Shown here piece after piece: positions 54,509-63,533 of a DNA stretch of 64,000 nt; the first letter of the stretch is position 1; each line of letters begins with the position of its first letter. The translations under genes were made by a program, and so were the position numbers. The notes beneath the pieces were generated by a model. The model did no database searches. It saw only the letters and a list, made by a program, of their open reading frames with translations, and was not told where the DNA came from. This DNA is from Propionispira raffinosivorans DSM 20765 (lineage in GTDB: Bacteria > Bacillota > Negativicutes > Selenomonadales > Selenomonadaceae), in contig NZ_KB905841.1 in the NCBI RefSeq assembly GCF_000381065.1, forward strand, positions 68,326 to 132,325, given 5' to 3'.

Positions 54509-55981
54509 TCACCCCGCAAACTCAAAAATATAAATGGGCATACTAAGATCTCCATCTTCACAATGAAGTATACAACGCGTTTCTTTCTTTATAAGTGTAT
54601 ATACCTGTCCATATTCCGTTCGACCACTTTTCGTACTCGTTGCATTCGCTGCCGATATCCAGCGCAATAAAGTCTGGCGCAGTGTTGCTGGAATGCAATC
54701 TTCGATCTTTGAAACATCCAGTCGCCCATCTTGAATATATTGCAGCACGGTCTGCCGCTCTTTTTCAATTTTCTGCAAATACAAAATTCGTTGGGCTTTT
54801 TTATCCTCAGTTTTTGCTTCAAATCCTGTTTTGTCAACGCGAGGTTGATATGTACGAGTACGCGGACGCACAATAAAGCACATAGAATCTTCATTATAGG
54901 TACTTTCGTTAATATTGTCCGTTGACCGCAAAGCATTCACCTTAAAATGTTGGATATTTTGAACTCCAAAAACATGAGCGCACAAACGATGCGCTTCTTT
55001 TATATCCTTGCAATCCATAAACATATCAATAAATTTCCGATAATCTTCCTTACGGCTGACGCCCCAATTTTGAAGCTGGACAATAAGTGCTGCATTTTGA
55101 ATGATTTGTCGAATAATTTCATTGGTAATTTCTAAAATCCGCTCACTTTCACTCAACTTATCGGGCACGGAAATAAACCAACTTTTCAATACATTCCACT
55201 GGCCCCAAATATTTTCTTCAATTTGCTGTTCCAAAAACTCACTATTTTCGATCGCCGGCCGAGGTATTTCCAATTCACTTTTTACGACCAAATCCAATAT
55301 AGTAGTCTCCATATTAGCTGAAATACGTTGCAGAGTTACCTCAATTTTTGCTGAATTCAATTGTAAATCTCTGACAAAGTCCTGCAAATAGGTAATAAAT
55401 AAATCTTTACGAATCATGAATTCCACTGATTTAAGAACTTTTTCTTGACGGCCTGAATAAAACTCGCGCAAATAATCTTGGTAGTTTTGATTGAGACGCT
55501 TAAAATCCGATTGCAGGGTTCGCCACCACTCATTGATACTCCGTAAATTGCACTTATCCATATTTTCGGCATTCTCGAGTAATTCATAGAGACGAACCGA
55601 TAAATTTGCCGCCAGTGTGCCGCTTTCCATAAAAAGATTTTCAAGTTTCACAGTCATCCGCTCTACTTCAACGGCATACTCGGACATAGAATAACGAAAC
55701 TGTTTATTCTTATAATCCGCTATCGTATAAACACGCTTCGGATCTTGAATTGGATTGAGATTTTTCCATTGCACCAGTGATGCAAGATCTTGTTGCAGCT
55801 GTTCCATTGTATACGTTTCAAAATCTGAATATTGTGTAACGAGCGCAAAAATATCTTCTTTATAAAGCTGAAAATGCAGCTTTTCAGTTTCGCGAAAAAA
55901 ACAGCGCATAATCCGCCTATATCGCTGGCAGTTATCCGCTGTTAAATATTTTGTTTCATCAATAGCCTGTAAATTTTTCAT
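54509..55981 (-). CDS. jetA: Wadjet protein JetA (kleisin-like subunit)
   Basis: 490 residues of the TIGR02677 (DUF2397) type: FALVTQYSDFETYTMEQLQQ, LASLVQWKNLNP and YKNKQFRYSMSEYAVEVER at the N-terminus, then a mostly helical body and a basic beta-rich C-terminus. This is the MukF/kleisin-like partner of the motor. First gene of the jetABCD operon; TTGTGG and TATAAA 18 bases apart lie upstream. ATG at 55981 follows TGGAG. Confidence 0.9.
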   Translation of the reverse strand: MKNLQAIDETKYLTADNCQRYRRIMRCFFRETEKLHFQLYKEDIFALVTQYSDFETYTMEQLQQDLASLVQWKNLNPIQDPKRVYTIADYKNKQFRYSMSEYAVEVERMTVKLENLFMESGTLAANLSVRLYELLENAENMDKCNLRSINEWWRTLQSDFKRLNQNYQDYLREFYSGRQEKVLKSVEFMIRKDLFITYLQDFVRDLQLNSAKIEVTLQRISANMETTILDLVVKSELEIPRPAIENSEFLEQQIEENIWGQWNVLKSWFISVPDKLSESERILEITNEIIRQIIQNAALIVQLQNWGVSRKEDYRKFIDMFMDCKDIKEAHRLCAHVFGVQNIQHFKVNALRSTDNINESTYNEDSMCFIVRPRTRTYQPRVDKTGFEAKTEDKKAQRILYLQKIEKERQTVLQYIQDGRLDVSKIEDCIPATLRQTLLRWISAANATSTKSGRTEYGQVYTLIKKETRCILHCEDGDLSMPIYIFEFAG

Positions 55982-56077
55982 AAAAAATCTCCACAAAATT
56001 TATATAATCTTATTTTTACATTCCACAAACCACTTATAATTCCTGCTTTATAAGACCATTTCTTCGTATTTTATACA

Positions 56078-56130
56078 AAAAACGGTATGCAGGCGACACT
56101 TTTTCGTGTTGTTCCTGCATACCGTTTTTT
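56078..56130 (-). terminator. terminator of hsp20
   Basis: AAAAACGGTATGCAGG with CCTGCATACCGTTTTT, 20-base loop, T-runs on both strands. Confidence 0.85.
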
Positions 56131-56132
56131 GC

Positions 56133-56597
56133 TTAATGAATTTCAATTTGCTTCGTTTTATTTACATCATAAACCTTTGGCATATCAATGGTCAAAATTC
56201 CGTCCCGAAACTCTGCATTGACTTTTTCTTTATCAATATCACCAATGTAGAACGAACGCGATACATTTCCAATATACCTTTCTCGACAGACATATTTGTT
56301 TGCTTCATCTTTTTCTTCTTTTTCCTGATCTGACTTGGCCTGAATAGTCAAATACCCATTTTCATAGTCTAAAAAAACATCTTCTTTTTTGACGCCCGGC
56401 AAATCTGCCACAAGCTGATAGGATGAACCATTATCTTTTACATCAACTTTAAAAGATCCCATGCCTGACATCCATTCATGCATCGATGTCATTGGCGAAT
56501 TAAAAAATGGTTCATTAAAAATATCAAACAGTCGGCCAAAAGCATCTTCTTTCTTAGCAAGATTGTTTTTCGAAGCGAATGGTACTAATCCAAACAT
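56133..56597 (-). CDS. small heat-shock protein Hsp20
   Basis: 154 residues. The alpha-crystallin domain starts at FKVDVKDNGSSYQLVADLPG (VKKEDVFLDYENGYLTIQAK) and ends near the A-x-x-x-G-x-L-type motif FRDGILTIDMPK, followed by the C-terminal IEIH tail. It holds unfolded proteins in an ATP-independent way. ATG at 56597 after AAGGGGG. The transcript likely starts near 56694 and would carry a leader of about 95 bases with a hairpin. Confidence 0.9.
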   Translation of the reverse strand: MFGLVPFASKNNLAKKEDAFGRLFDIFNEPFFNSPMTSMHEWMSGMGSFKVDVKDNGSSYQLVADLPGVKKEDVFLDYENGYLTIQAKSDQEKEEKDEANKYVCRERYIGNVSRSFYIGDIDKEKVNAEFRDGILTIDMPKVYDVNKTKQIEIH

Positions 56598-56700
56598 ACG
56601 CTTTTCCCCCTTATGCTTTCTATTTTTTATAAAATATCTAAAGAAGAATTTCAGTCAGCTATCCGATGAGGTCACTGCTTAATTTCTTCTTACAAGTTCT

Positions 56701-56728
56701 ATTATAGTCAAAAAGGTCAAAAAGTCAA
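56701..56728 (-). promoter_or_regulatory. hsp20 promoter with TTTTTGAC repeats
   Basis: TTGACT (56728-56723), 16 bases, TATAAT (56706-56701). Three GTCAAAA-type direct repeats cover the element. Their 8-9 base steps do not fit the CtsR or CIRCE consensus. Between 56740 and 56905 nothing was seen. Confidence 0.7.
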
Positions 56729-56911
56729 TATCTTATTTTAATAAAAAACCATACGATAATATCTGCTTTTATCGTCCGATCATTTTGTCTTGCCATACTT
56801 TTATTTTTTATTTTCTTGCTTTTCGTGACAACTTTTATCACCTTATAAGAAGCACATTATTTTGTCGACAAAAAAAGAAGCGTCCCTGTTGTCCGCTTAA
56901 AATCATACAGC

Positions 56912-56937
56912 AAAAAAGCCACGAAAATTCGTGGCTT
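56912..56937 (-). terminator. terminator of ssrA
   Basis: AGCCACGAA / TTCGTGGCT hairpin with a T-run on the minus strand, just after the CCA end. Confidence 0.85.
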
Positions 56938-56958
56938 CATAGGTAATTTTATTTTATA

Positions 56959-57308
56959 TGGTGGAGACGAGGAGAGTCGAACTCCTGTCCGAAAGCAAAG
57001 CCACATAGGCATCTCCGAGCGCAGTCTACGATTTAAGTTTTAGATTACAAACGTCCGCAAACAAACTTTCCTAATCCGATCTCGATAAATTTCCCATTCA
57101 AGTCTCCGAGAATTGACTCTCAGGTATCCCACTAATTTGTCTCAAGTAAACCCCGCAGGCTTAGATAAACAAGAGATGCAGCGCTTAGGCTGCTAAAGCG
57201 TAATTATCATTATTAGCTTTTAATTTAAGGTTCACCTTACTAACGGGTTGATGACCCCCCGGCTCGCTTCCTATGCTCCTCCACCCCCGTCGAAACCTTT
57301 ACGTCCCC
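56959..57308 (-). ncRNA. ssrA: transfer-messenger RNA
   Basis: 350 bases. The 5' end GGGGACGTAAAGG pairs with the 3' end CGTCTCCACCA, with the third pair as G-U as in alanine tRNA. A 10-codon tag reads ANNDNYALAA followed by TAA (57217-57185). Pseudoknot-forming G-rich segments lie between. It rescues stalled ribosomes with SmpB and tags the peptides for proteolysis. The promoter is at 57347-57375. Confidence 0.95.
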
Positions 57309-57346
57309 AGTGAAGTACGGCAGCATTTTTCTGTACCGTATACTAT

Positions 57347-57375
57347 AATATAGCATATTTAGCCTTAAAAAGCAA
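57347..57375 (-). promoter_or_regulatory. ssrA promoter
   Basis: TTGCTT (57375-57370), 17 bases, TATATT (57352-57347), about 40 bases before the mature 5' end, consistent with RNase P processing of a leader. Confidence 0.65.
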
Positions 57376-57383
57376 ATTCCGTG

Positions 57384-57860
57384 TTAATAATCACGCTGTC
57401 GTTCTTTTAAAGCACGTTCCACGTCACGTTTTGATGCCTTATCGGCTAAATCCTGACGTTTATCATAGTTTTTCTTACCGCTGGCCAGGGCCAGCTCAAT
57501 CTTCACACGTCCACGGACAAAATAAACTTTTAACGGAATCAAAGTAAAACCTTTTTGTTTCATCTTACTGTCGATTTTAAGAATTTCACTTTTATGCAGC
57601 AACAGCTTACGAGTCCTTAGCGGATCATGATTAAAAATATTTCCATGTTCATACGGACTGATATGCATACCAATCACGAAAACTTCATTATTGATAATCT
57701 TTGCATAGCAGTCTTTCAAATTGGCTTTACCTGCCCGCAGAGATTTTACTTCGGTCCCTTGCAAAGCAAAACCAGCTTCCACTCTTTCATGAATAAAATA
57801 GTCATGCCAGGCTTTTCGATTATCACAAGCAATTTTAATACCTTCTGTTCTTATTGCCAT
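57384..57860 (-). CDS. smpB: SsrA-binding protein SmpB
   Basis: 158 residues, the normal size. [20 protein letters not shown] and LKDCYAKI form the conserved oligonucleotide-binding barrel; the basic C-terminal tail [20 protein letters not shown] enters the mRNA channel. Binds tmRNA and delivers it to stalled ribosomes. AAGGTG precedes the ATG; 14 bases after rnr. Confidence 0.97.
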   Translation of the reverse strand: MAIRTEGIKIACDNRKAWHDYFIHERVEAGFALQGTEVKSLRAGKANLKDCYAKIINNEVFVIGMHISPYEHGNIFNHDPLRTRKLLLHKSEILKIDSKMKQKGFTLIPLKVYFVRGRVKIELALASGKKNYDKRQDLADKASKRDVERALKERQRDY

Positions 57861-57874
57861 AATTTCACCTTATC

Positions 57875-60235
57875 TTACTTTTTTGTTGTTTTATTTTTCC
57901 GCTTACCATAAGCAGCACCATCTTTTTTAGGTTTTGCTTTTTTATCTACTGCATTATACCACTTACCGGTTTTTTTCTTTGTTTTTTTGGTTTCACCAGA
58001 CAATGCATTCGGCTGGTGAATGATCTGCTGCGGTTTCTGTTTATCGGGTTTTACTTCAGCAATAATTTTCTTTTTCGATTTAACCGGAATGTAAACACCA
58101 TTTCCTTTTAGAATAAAATCCAAATTTCGTTCTTCGATGTTGGCATTTACCAGAACTACCGTAACTGGTTCGCCAAGGCGGTATACTTTACCGGTACGTT
58201 CACCAACTAAAGCATATCTTTCTTCAACATATTGGTAATAGTCATTTTCCATACTGGATACATGAATAAGTCCTTCAACACCATTTTCAAGTTCGGCAAA
58301 TATGCCAAATGCCGTTACTCCGCTGATGACACCTTCAAATTCATCGCCCACAAATTGAGCCATGTATTCGATTTTCTTCATGTCAACAGTCTCACGTTCC
58401 GCCTCAGCGGCAATCCGTTCACGCTGAGAAGCATGCGTTGCGATTTCCGGCAGAAGAACTTTTAGTTTTTCTTTGCGAGACTCTACAATTGTTCCTGTCT
58501 TAAAAGTCTCCCTAAGCAAACGATGGACAATCAAATCGGGATAGCGACGAATCGGTGATGTAAAATGTGTATAATATTTTGCCGCTAGTCCAAAATGCCC
58601 GAGACTTTGCGCATCATAACGTGCTTGTTTCATCGAACGCAGCGATACTGTACTGATGATCTTCTCTTCTGGTTTACCAGCAACCTTTTGCAAAACTTCC
58701 TGCAATTGTGCTGGTGTCACGGAATCATCTTCTGAATTTTTGTTGATATGCAAGCTAAAAGCTGCCAGCAAATCGTTTAACTTATCGATTTTTGCCGCAG
58801 TTGGCTGCTCATGGACTCGATACATAAACGGTTGTTGTTTGCGGTCCATATGCTCTGCTACCGTTTCATTCGCAACAAGCATACATTCTTCAATAATAGA
58901 TTCGGCAAGTGAACCTTCGCGTTTGATTAAATTAACCGGCTTGCCTTGTTCATCGAGTTTGACTTTTACTTCTGGCAGATCAAAATCGATTGATCCGCGT
59001 CGTGTCCGGCGGGCTTTCAATATTTCACGTAATTTCACCAAATCATTTAGCATCGGTAAAATATCGGTATTATCATTTGTCAGCTGTTCATCATGATCAG
59101 CCACAATCTTTTTGACGAGATTATAAGTCAAACGCCGATATACATGAATGACTGTTGGTAAAATTTCATAGCTGCTAATTTGACCATCTGAACCAATTTC
59201 CATTTCTGCCGCCATCGCCAAGCGATCTTCCCCGGCATTTAAGCTGCAGATACCATTGGATAAACGCTGTGGCAGCATTGGAATGACTCGATCGACTAAA
59301 TACACACTTGTACCACGTTCACGAGCTTCTAAATCCAGCGGTGAATTTTCTTTGACATAATAGCTTACATCCGCTATATATACGCCTAAGAAAAATCCGC
59401 CATTGGGCCGTTTTTCGACGTAAACACCATCATCCAAATCTTTCGCATCGTCACCATCGATGGTGACAACATGAAAATCACGCCGATCACGACGCCCTTT
59501 ATATTCTTCCGCGCTCACTTTCGCTTCCGTTCGATCCGCCGCAGCCTGCACTTTATCAGGGAATTCAAGCGGTAAATCGTAGTGGCGAATTACCGACAAA
59601 ATATCGACTCCTGGATCACCAATCATTCCTAAGACTTCAATGATTTTTCCTTCCGCACTACGCCGTGCCTGTGGCCATTCAATGATCTCAACTACCACTT
59701 TTGTACCGATTTTCGCTCCGCTAAAATATTTTTTTGAAATAAAAATATCCTGCCCGATTTTGGGATCATCTGGTGTAACAAAGCCAAACGACTGACTGCT
59801 TTCAAACGTACCGACAATTTTTGTATTGGCACGCTTCACGATCCGTATGATTTCACCTTCACGAGCCCTGCCGCCGCTGCCCGGCTCATTGACTCTTGCT
59901 ACCACGCGATCATTATGCATTGCACTGAAAAGCAAAGATGCCGGAATAAATACATCGGTATCGGTTTCGCTCTTCTTCACTTCAGGTATGACAAAACCAA
60001 ACCCTTTGCTCGTCATACTTAATTTTCCAACAACCAAATTCATAAGTTCAGGAATACCATATTTATCATGACGTGTTTTTATGATTTCGGCATTTTTTTC
60101 AAGTTCTTCAATAACGTTCCAAAATTCCACTAATTCTTCACGGGTTAGGTGTAATCCTTCCGCCAAATCTTCATCGGATACTGGTTTATAGGCTTCATGA
60201 CGCATATACTCCAGTATTCTTTCTTTTAATCTCAT
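57875..60235 (-). CDS. rnr: ribonuclease R
   Basis: 786 residues. Helix-turn-helix at the N-terminus (KPVSDEDLAEGLHLTREELV), two cold-shock domains (GFGFVIPEVKK, QSFGFVTPDDPKIGQDIFI), RNB catalytic domain with DGDDAKDLDDG supplying the Asp residues for Mg, S1 domain (FEGVISGVTAFGIFAELENG) and a lysine-rich tail. A 3'-5' exonuclease that digests structured RNA and works with tmRNA. The ATG at 60235 overlaps the preceding stop (ATGA). Confidence 0.96.
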   Translation of the reverse strand: MRLKERILEYMRHEAYKPVSDEDLAEGLHLTREELVEFWNVIEELEKNAEIIKTRHDKYGIPELMNLVVGKLSMTSKGFGFVIPEVKKSETDTDVFIPASLLFSAMHNDRVVARVNEPGSGGRAREGEIIRIVKRANTKIVGTFESSQSFGFVTPDDPKIGQDIFISKKYFSGAKIGTKVVVEIIEWPQARRSAEGKIIEVLGMIGDPGVDILSVIRHYDLPLEFPDKVQAAADRTEAKVSAEEYKGRRDRRDFHVVTIDGDDAKDLDDGVYVEKRPNGGFFLGVYIADVSYYVKENSPLDLEARERGTSVYLVDRVIPMLPQRLSNGICSLNAGEDRLAMAAEMEIGSDGQISSYEILPTVIHVYRRLTYNLVKKIVADHDEQLTNDNTDILPMLNDLVKLREILKARRTRRGSIDFDLPEVKVKLDEQGKPVNLIKREGSLAESIIEECMLVANETVAEHMDRKQQPFMYRVHEQPTAAKIDKLNDLLAAFSLHINKNSEDDSVTPAQLQEVLQKVAGKPEEKIISTVSLRSMKQARYDAQSLGHFGLAAKYYTHFTSPIRRYPDLIVHRLLRETFKTGTIVESRKEKLKVLLPEIATHASQRERIAAEAERETVDMKKIEYMAQFVGDEFEGVISGVTAFGIFAELENGVEGLIHVSSMENDYYQYVEERYALVGERTGKVYRLGEPVTVVLVNANIEERNLDFILKGNGVYIPVKSKKKIIAEVKPDKQKPQQIIHQPNALSGETKKTKKKTGKWYNAVDKKAKPKKDGAAYGKRKNKTTKK

Positions 60236-60648
60236 AATTCTTCCTCCAAAATGGCTATTTTTGCCGTGCCTTCGGCTGTGACAGTTCCATCCGCTAAGGA
60301 TACTGTGGAACACATGTCAATAAAGTTACCACGCCGTGACTGTATCCAGCCCATAATCTTAAGCGGTGTCCCAATTGGTGTGGGCTTTCGGTACCGAACA
60401 TCCAGTCGTGCGGTAACGGCTTTATGTCCCTTCGAATATAGGTACCCTCCCATAATTTCATCTAAAAGAGTACTGACGATTCCGCCATGCATAATACCAT
60501 CATAACTCTGAAATTCAGGCGGCGCAATATACATCGCTGTATAAGTGTCTCCTTCTTCATGAAATTCTAAATGCAGTCCAATTGGATTTTTTCTGCCACA
60601 CGCAAAACAATATTGATTTTCTTCTTCACGTGGTTTCTTGTTGATCAT
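60232..60648 (-). CDS. PaaI-type hot-dog thioesterase
   Basis: 138 residues. The N-terminal CFACGRKNPIGLHL is found in PaaI-type thioesterases; YDGIMHGGIVSTLLDEIMGG is the HGG motif with the catalytic Asp/Glu; RYRKPTPIGTPL completes the fold. Hydrolyses acyl-CoA thioesters; substrate unknown. ATG at 60648 follows GGGGTG. The stop overlaps the rnr start, so translation is coupled. Confidence 0.88.
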   Translation of the reverse strand: MINKKPREEENQYCFACGRKNPIGLHLEFHEEGDTYTAMYIAPPEFQSYDGIMHGGIVSTLLDEIMGGYLYSKGHKAVTARLDVRYRKPTPIGTPLKIMGWIQSRRGNFIDMCSTVSLADGTVTAEGTAKIAILEEEL

Positions 60649-60678
60649 TTGTGTCACCCCAGTTCTCAGCAATTTATT

Positions 60679-61416
60679 TTATTTCGCCAGAAAATCTGCT
60701 ATTTTTGTAAATACCCGCTCCCGCTCTAAATCAAGTGTCACGATATGACCAGATTTTTCAAGCCAAAAGATTTCTTTGCACGAAGATTTAATCCTGGTAT
60801 ATATATATTCACCACTTTCGGCAAGTACTGTATGGTCATTTTTGCTCTGCACGATCAGTAAAGGTTTTTCTACAATCGGCAGTTTTTTTTTCATTATTTC
60901 AATAAATTTCAGCAATTGATGGACACTTAGAAGCGGCATTTTATTGTAAAAAACATTACATTGTGCCGGTAAATCAGGCAATATACGACGTCGCTTGGCA
61001 ACATATCGTCCACTAGACTTCTCCAGCGGCGGCAGTGAATGCAGCATTTTTTCTGATGAAATATAAATTGGGGCACTGAGTGCCACCACTTTTCTAACAT
61101 TATATTCAATACCTAAATGAATCGCCAGTAATGCGCCCATCGATAATCCAATTACGGAAACTTCACGGCAAATTCCTTGAAGCAAATAAAAGCCATCACA
61201 AACTGAATGATACCAATTTTCCCAACTTGTTTTTGCCATTTCTTCAGGACTTGTCCCATGTCCGCAAAGCCTTGGTGCTAATACGGTATAATTTTTTTTA
61301 TGCAAAAAATCACCCAGCAAAAGCATTTCCGCTGGCGTTCCCGTAAATCCATGTACTAATAAAACACCTTTTTCTCCAGCTGGTAAAAAAAAAGGTTCTG
61401 CTCCTTTTAATATCAT
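60679..61416 (-). CDS. carboxylesterase / monoacylglycerol lipase-like
   Basis: 245 residues, alpha/beta hydrolase. GVLLVHGFTGTPAEMLLLGD (oxyanion loop), nucleophile Ser in IGLSMGALLA, Asp in QSKNDHTV and His in KSGHIVTLD. Closest to the EstA/YvaK carboxylesterases that sit between secG and rnr in Bacilli, which cleave short acyl esters. GTG at 61425 is an alternative start. About 30 bases before the thioesterase gene. Confidence 0.9.
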   Translation of the reverse strand: MILKGAEPFFLPAGEKGVLLVHGFTGTPAEMLLLGDFLHKKNYTVLAPRLCGHGTSPEEMAKTSWENWYHSVCDGFYLLQGICREVSVIGLSMGALLAIHLGIEYNVRKVVALSAPIYISSEKMLHSLPPLEKSSGRYVAKRRRILPDLPAQCNVFYNKMPLLSVHQLLKFIEIMKKKLPIVEKPLLIVQSKNDHTVLAESGEYIYTRIKSSCKEIFWLEKSGHIVTLDLERERVFTKIADFLAK

Positions 61417-61506
61417 GAAGTGCACGCCTGCCTTCCCAAACTAAACCTGACTTATCTTTAATAAATTTAACAAAAACAGGAAAAATCCTGTAAGGAACAA
61501 TAAAAT

Positions 61507-61548
61507 AAAAAAACGTTCTCATTCCAAAAGAATGCAGAACGTTTTTTG
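61507..61548 (-). terminator. terminator of secG
   Basis: AAAAACGTTCT with AGAACGTTTTTT and inner CATTC/GAATG pairs; strong T-run on the minus strand. Confidence 0.85.
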
Positions 61549-61558
61549 GTATTCAAAA

Positions 61559-61789
61559 TTATGCAGTCATTTTTGCAATAATTAAAGTAAGAATTGCAAA
61601 AAGAATTGCAAACACAATGGTCACGCGTGACAGCAATGCATCCATGCCCCTTGCTTTACCACTGAATACAGTATCAGCACCACCAGAAATAGACCCGCCC
61701 ATTCCCGAACTCTTGCCCGACTGAAATATAACAGATGCAATCAATATAATTGCAATCAAAGAATCTAATACCATCAACGAAATAAGCAA
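61559..61789 (-). CDS. secG: protein translocase subunit SecG
   Basis: 76 residues. Two membrane helices (LIAIILIASVIFQSGKSSGM and SRVTIVFAILFAILTLIIAK) separated by GGSISGGADTVFSG, the SecG signature. Helps SecYE translocate proteins. The TTG at 61789 with GGAGG ten bases upstream gives the usual length; the ATG six codons later has no ribosome site, and the ORF from 61939 is too long. Confidence 0.88.
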   Translation of the reverse strand: MLISLMVLDSLIAIILIASVIFQSGKSSGMGGSISGGADTVFSGKARGMDALLSRVTIVFAILFAILTLIIAKMTA

Positions 61790-61865
61790 AATTCTCGGAC
61801 CTCCTTCTATTTGTCCATAATATAATTTATCATAACACAGAATAATGATAAATAGCAAGAAAAAG

Positions 61866-61932
61866 AGGATGTTCAAAACAACAGAATCACTTTTCTGGCA
61901 AGAAAAATGATTTGCTGCCTCAAACATCCTTT
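61866..61932 (-). terminator. terminator of pyk
   Basis: Hairpin GGATGTTTGAGGCAGCAAATCA against TGATTCTGTTGTTTTGAACA and TCC, then CTTTTTC; overlaps the secG promoter area. Confidence 0.7.
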
Positions 61933-61961
61933 TTTTCAATTCTTTTTCTTAGTTATTGTAC

Positions 61962-63374
61962 TTATATAGTATGTACACGAATTGAACTTGTACTACCTTC
62001 ACCAAACTTCATACCTGAAGTAATAATTGTAAGATCACCATGTTTCAAATAGTTTTCCTTAACGACACCAGAAGTAGCTGCACTGATCATTTCATCAACA
62101 TCATTCCAAGGTTTACCCAAAACAGAGTATACGCCCCAACGAAGATTTAAATGACGAGCTACTTTTTCATTCGCAGCAAAAGCCAGAATAGCTGCTTGCG
62201 GACGATATTTAGAAACAACCTTTGTTGTATAACCACTTTCCGTTGGCGTGATGATTGCAGCTGCATCTAATTCGTACGCCAATTGTACGGTAGCATGAGC
62301 AATGGCATCCGTTGTATTTTCCTGATGTTCAAAACCTTTTCTGACAAACGTTTTTTCATATTGAAGTGATGTTTCAATACGCTGCGCAATTTTATTCATT
62401 GTCTGAACAGCTTCTACAGGATAATCACCACTTGCAGTTTCACCACTAAGCATGATTGCATCCGTACCATCGAGAATTGCATTCGCAACATCAGAAGCTT
62501 CTGCTCTCGTTGGACGTGGATTATTGGTCATGGATTCAAGCATTTGCGTTGCTACGATGACTGGTTTACCCGCTTTATTACATTTTTTAATAATTTCTTT
62601 TTGAATAAGAGGTACATCTTCCGCTGGAATTTCAACGCCAAGATCACCACGAGCTACCATGATACCGTCAGCAGCAGCAATAATTGAATCGATATTTTTA
62701 ACGCCTTCAAGATTTTCGATTTTAGGGATAATTTCCATATGCCCACCATGTTCAGTAATCAGCTTACGAATAGCCTGAACATCTTCAGCACGCTGAATAA
62801 AGGATGCAGCTACGAAATCCATATCATTTTCAATACCGAAAATAATATCTTTTTTATCTTGTTCTGAAATAGGCGGTAAGCTTACGGATACGCCCGGAAC
62901 TGCGATACGTTTTCTAGTACCCATTGCACCATTATTCAAAATTGTAGTTACGATATCTTTACCATCAATGCCTTCAACATTAAGACCTACAAGACCATCA
63001 GAAAGTAAAATTGTATCACCTGGTTTTACTTCTTTGTAAAGAACTTTATGGCTTACTGGAGCATGGTTCACATCGCCAGGTTCATCACTATAAGTCAAAA
63101 CAAACTTTTTGCCTTTTTCGAGCTGAACTTTACCTTCAGCAAATGTGCCTAAGCGCATTTCCGGACCTTTTGTATCCAGAACAAAGGAAATGACTTTACC
63201 GGCTTTTTTAGCAGAATCTCTTACTTGCTTAATACGAACTGCATGTTCCGCATGATCACCATGAGAAAAGTTAAATCTCGCTACGTTCATTCCATTTTCA
63301 ATTAAAGCATCAAGAATCGCTTGGTTTTCTGTACTTGGACCCATTGTACAAACAATTTTAGTTTTCTTTAACAT
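61962..63374 (-). CDS. pyk: pyruvate kinase
   Basis: 470 residues. VCTMGPSTEN and MNVARFNFSHGDHAEH at the N-terminus, catalytic IPKIENLEGVKNIDSIIAAA (with the Lys and Glu that bind Mg and phosphoenolpyruvate), VARGDLGVEIP, and VILDGTDAIMLSGETASGDY. It ends at the standard length with the allosteric domain and no extra PEP-utiliser domain. Converts phosphoenolpyruvate and ADP to pyruvate and ATP. ATG at 63374 follows AGGTGGGG. Confidence 0.97.
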   Translation of the reverse strand: MLKKTKIVCTMGPSTENQAILDALIENGMNVARFNFSHGDHAEHAVRIKQVRDSAKKAGKVISFVLDTKGPEMRLGTFAEGKVQLEKGKKFVLTYSDEPGDVNHAPVSHKVLYKEVKPGDTILLSDGLVGLNVEGIDGKDIVTTILNNGAMGTRKRIAVPGVSVSLPPISEQDKKDIIFGIENDMDFVAASFIQRAEDVQAIRKLITEHGGHMEIIPKIENLEGVKNIDSIIAAADGIMVARGDLGVEIPAEDVPLIQKEIIKKCNKAGKPVIVATQMLESMTNNPRPTRAEASDVANAILDGTDAIMLSGETASGDYPVEAVQTMNKIAQRIETSLQYEKTFVRKGFEHQENTTDAIAHATVQLAYELDAAAIITPTESGYTTKVVSKYRPQAAILAFAANEKVARHLNLRWGVYSVLGKPWNDVDEMISAATSGVVKENYLKHGDLTIITSGMKFGEGSTSSIRVHTI

Positions 63375-63472
63375 TGTTAATATCCCCACCTATTTGTTTT
63401 CATTTTTTAGACAGACACTACATTATCTGTTTTACAGGAAACGTAAATCAGCTAACTACACTATATTTATAA

Positions 63473-63525
63473 AATAAAAGCAGCGCAAAGCATCGAGCTA
63501 ACTCATCATTACTTTACGCTGTTCT
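63473..63525 (-). terminator. terminator of eno
   Basis: CAGCGTAAAG and CTTTGCGCTG arms, then CTTTTATTTT on the minus strand. Confidence 0.75.
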
Positions 63526-63533
63526 GCCTATAG

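Noticed and set aside
56701..56728. CtsR operator before hsp20
   Set aside because: GTCAAA repeats have 8-9 base steps and no NAN spacer, so the CtsR consensus (10-base step) is not met.
61559..61939. 126-residue version of SecG
   Set aside because: The first 50 residues come from the pyk terminator and secG leader; the normal two-helix protein starts at the TTG with GGAGG upstream.
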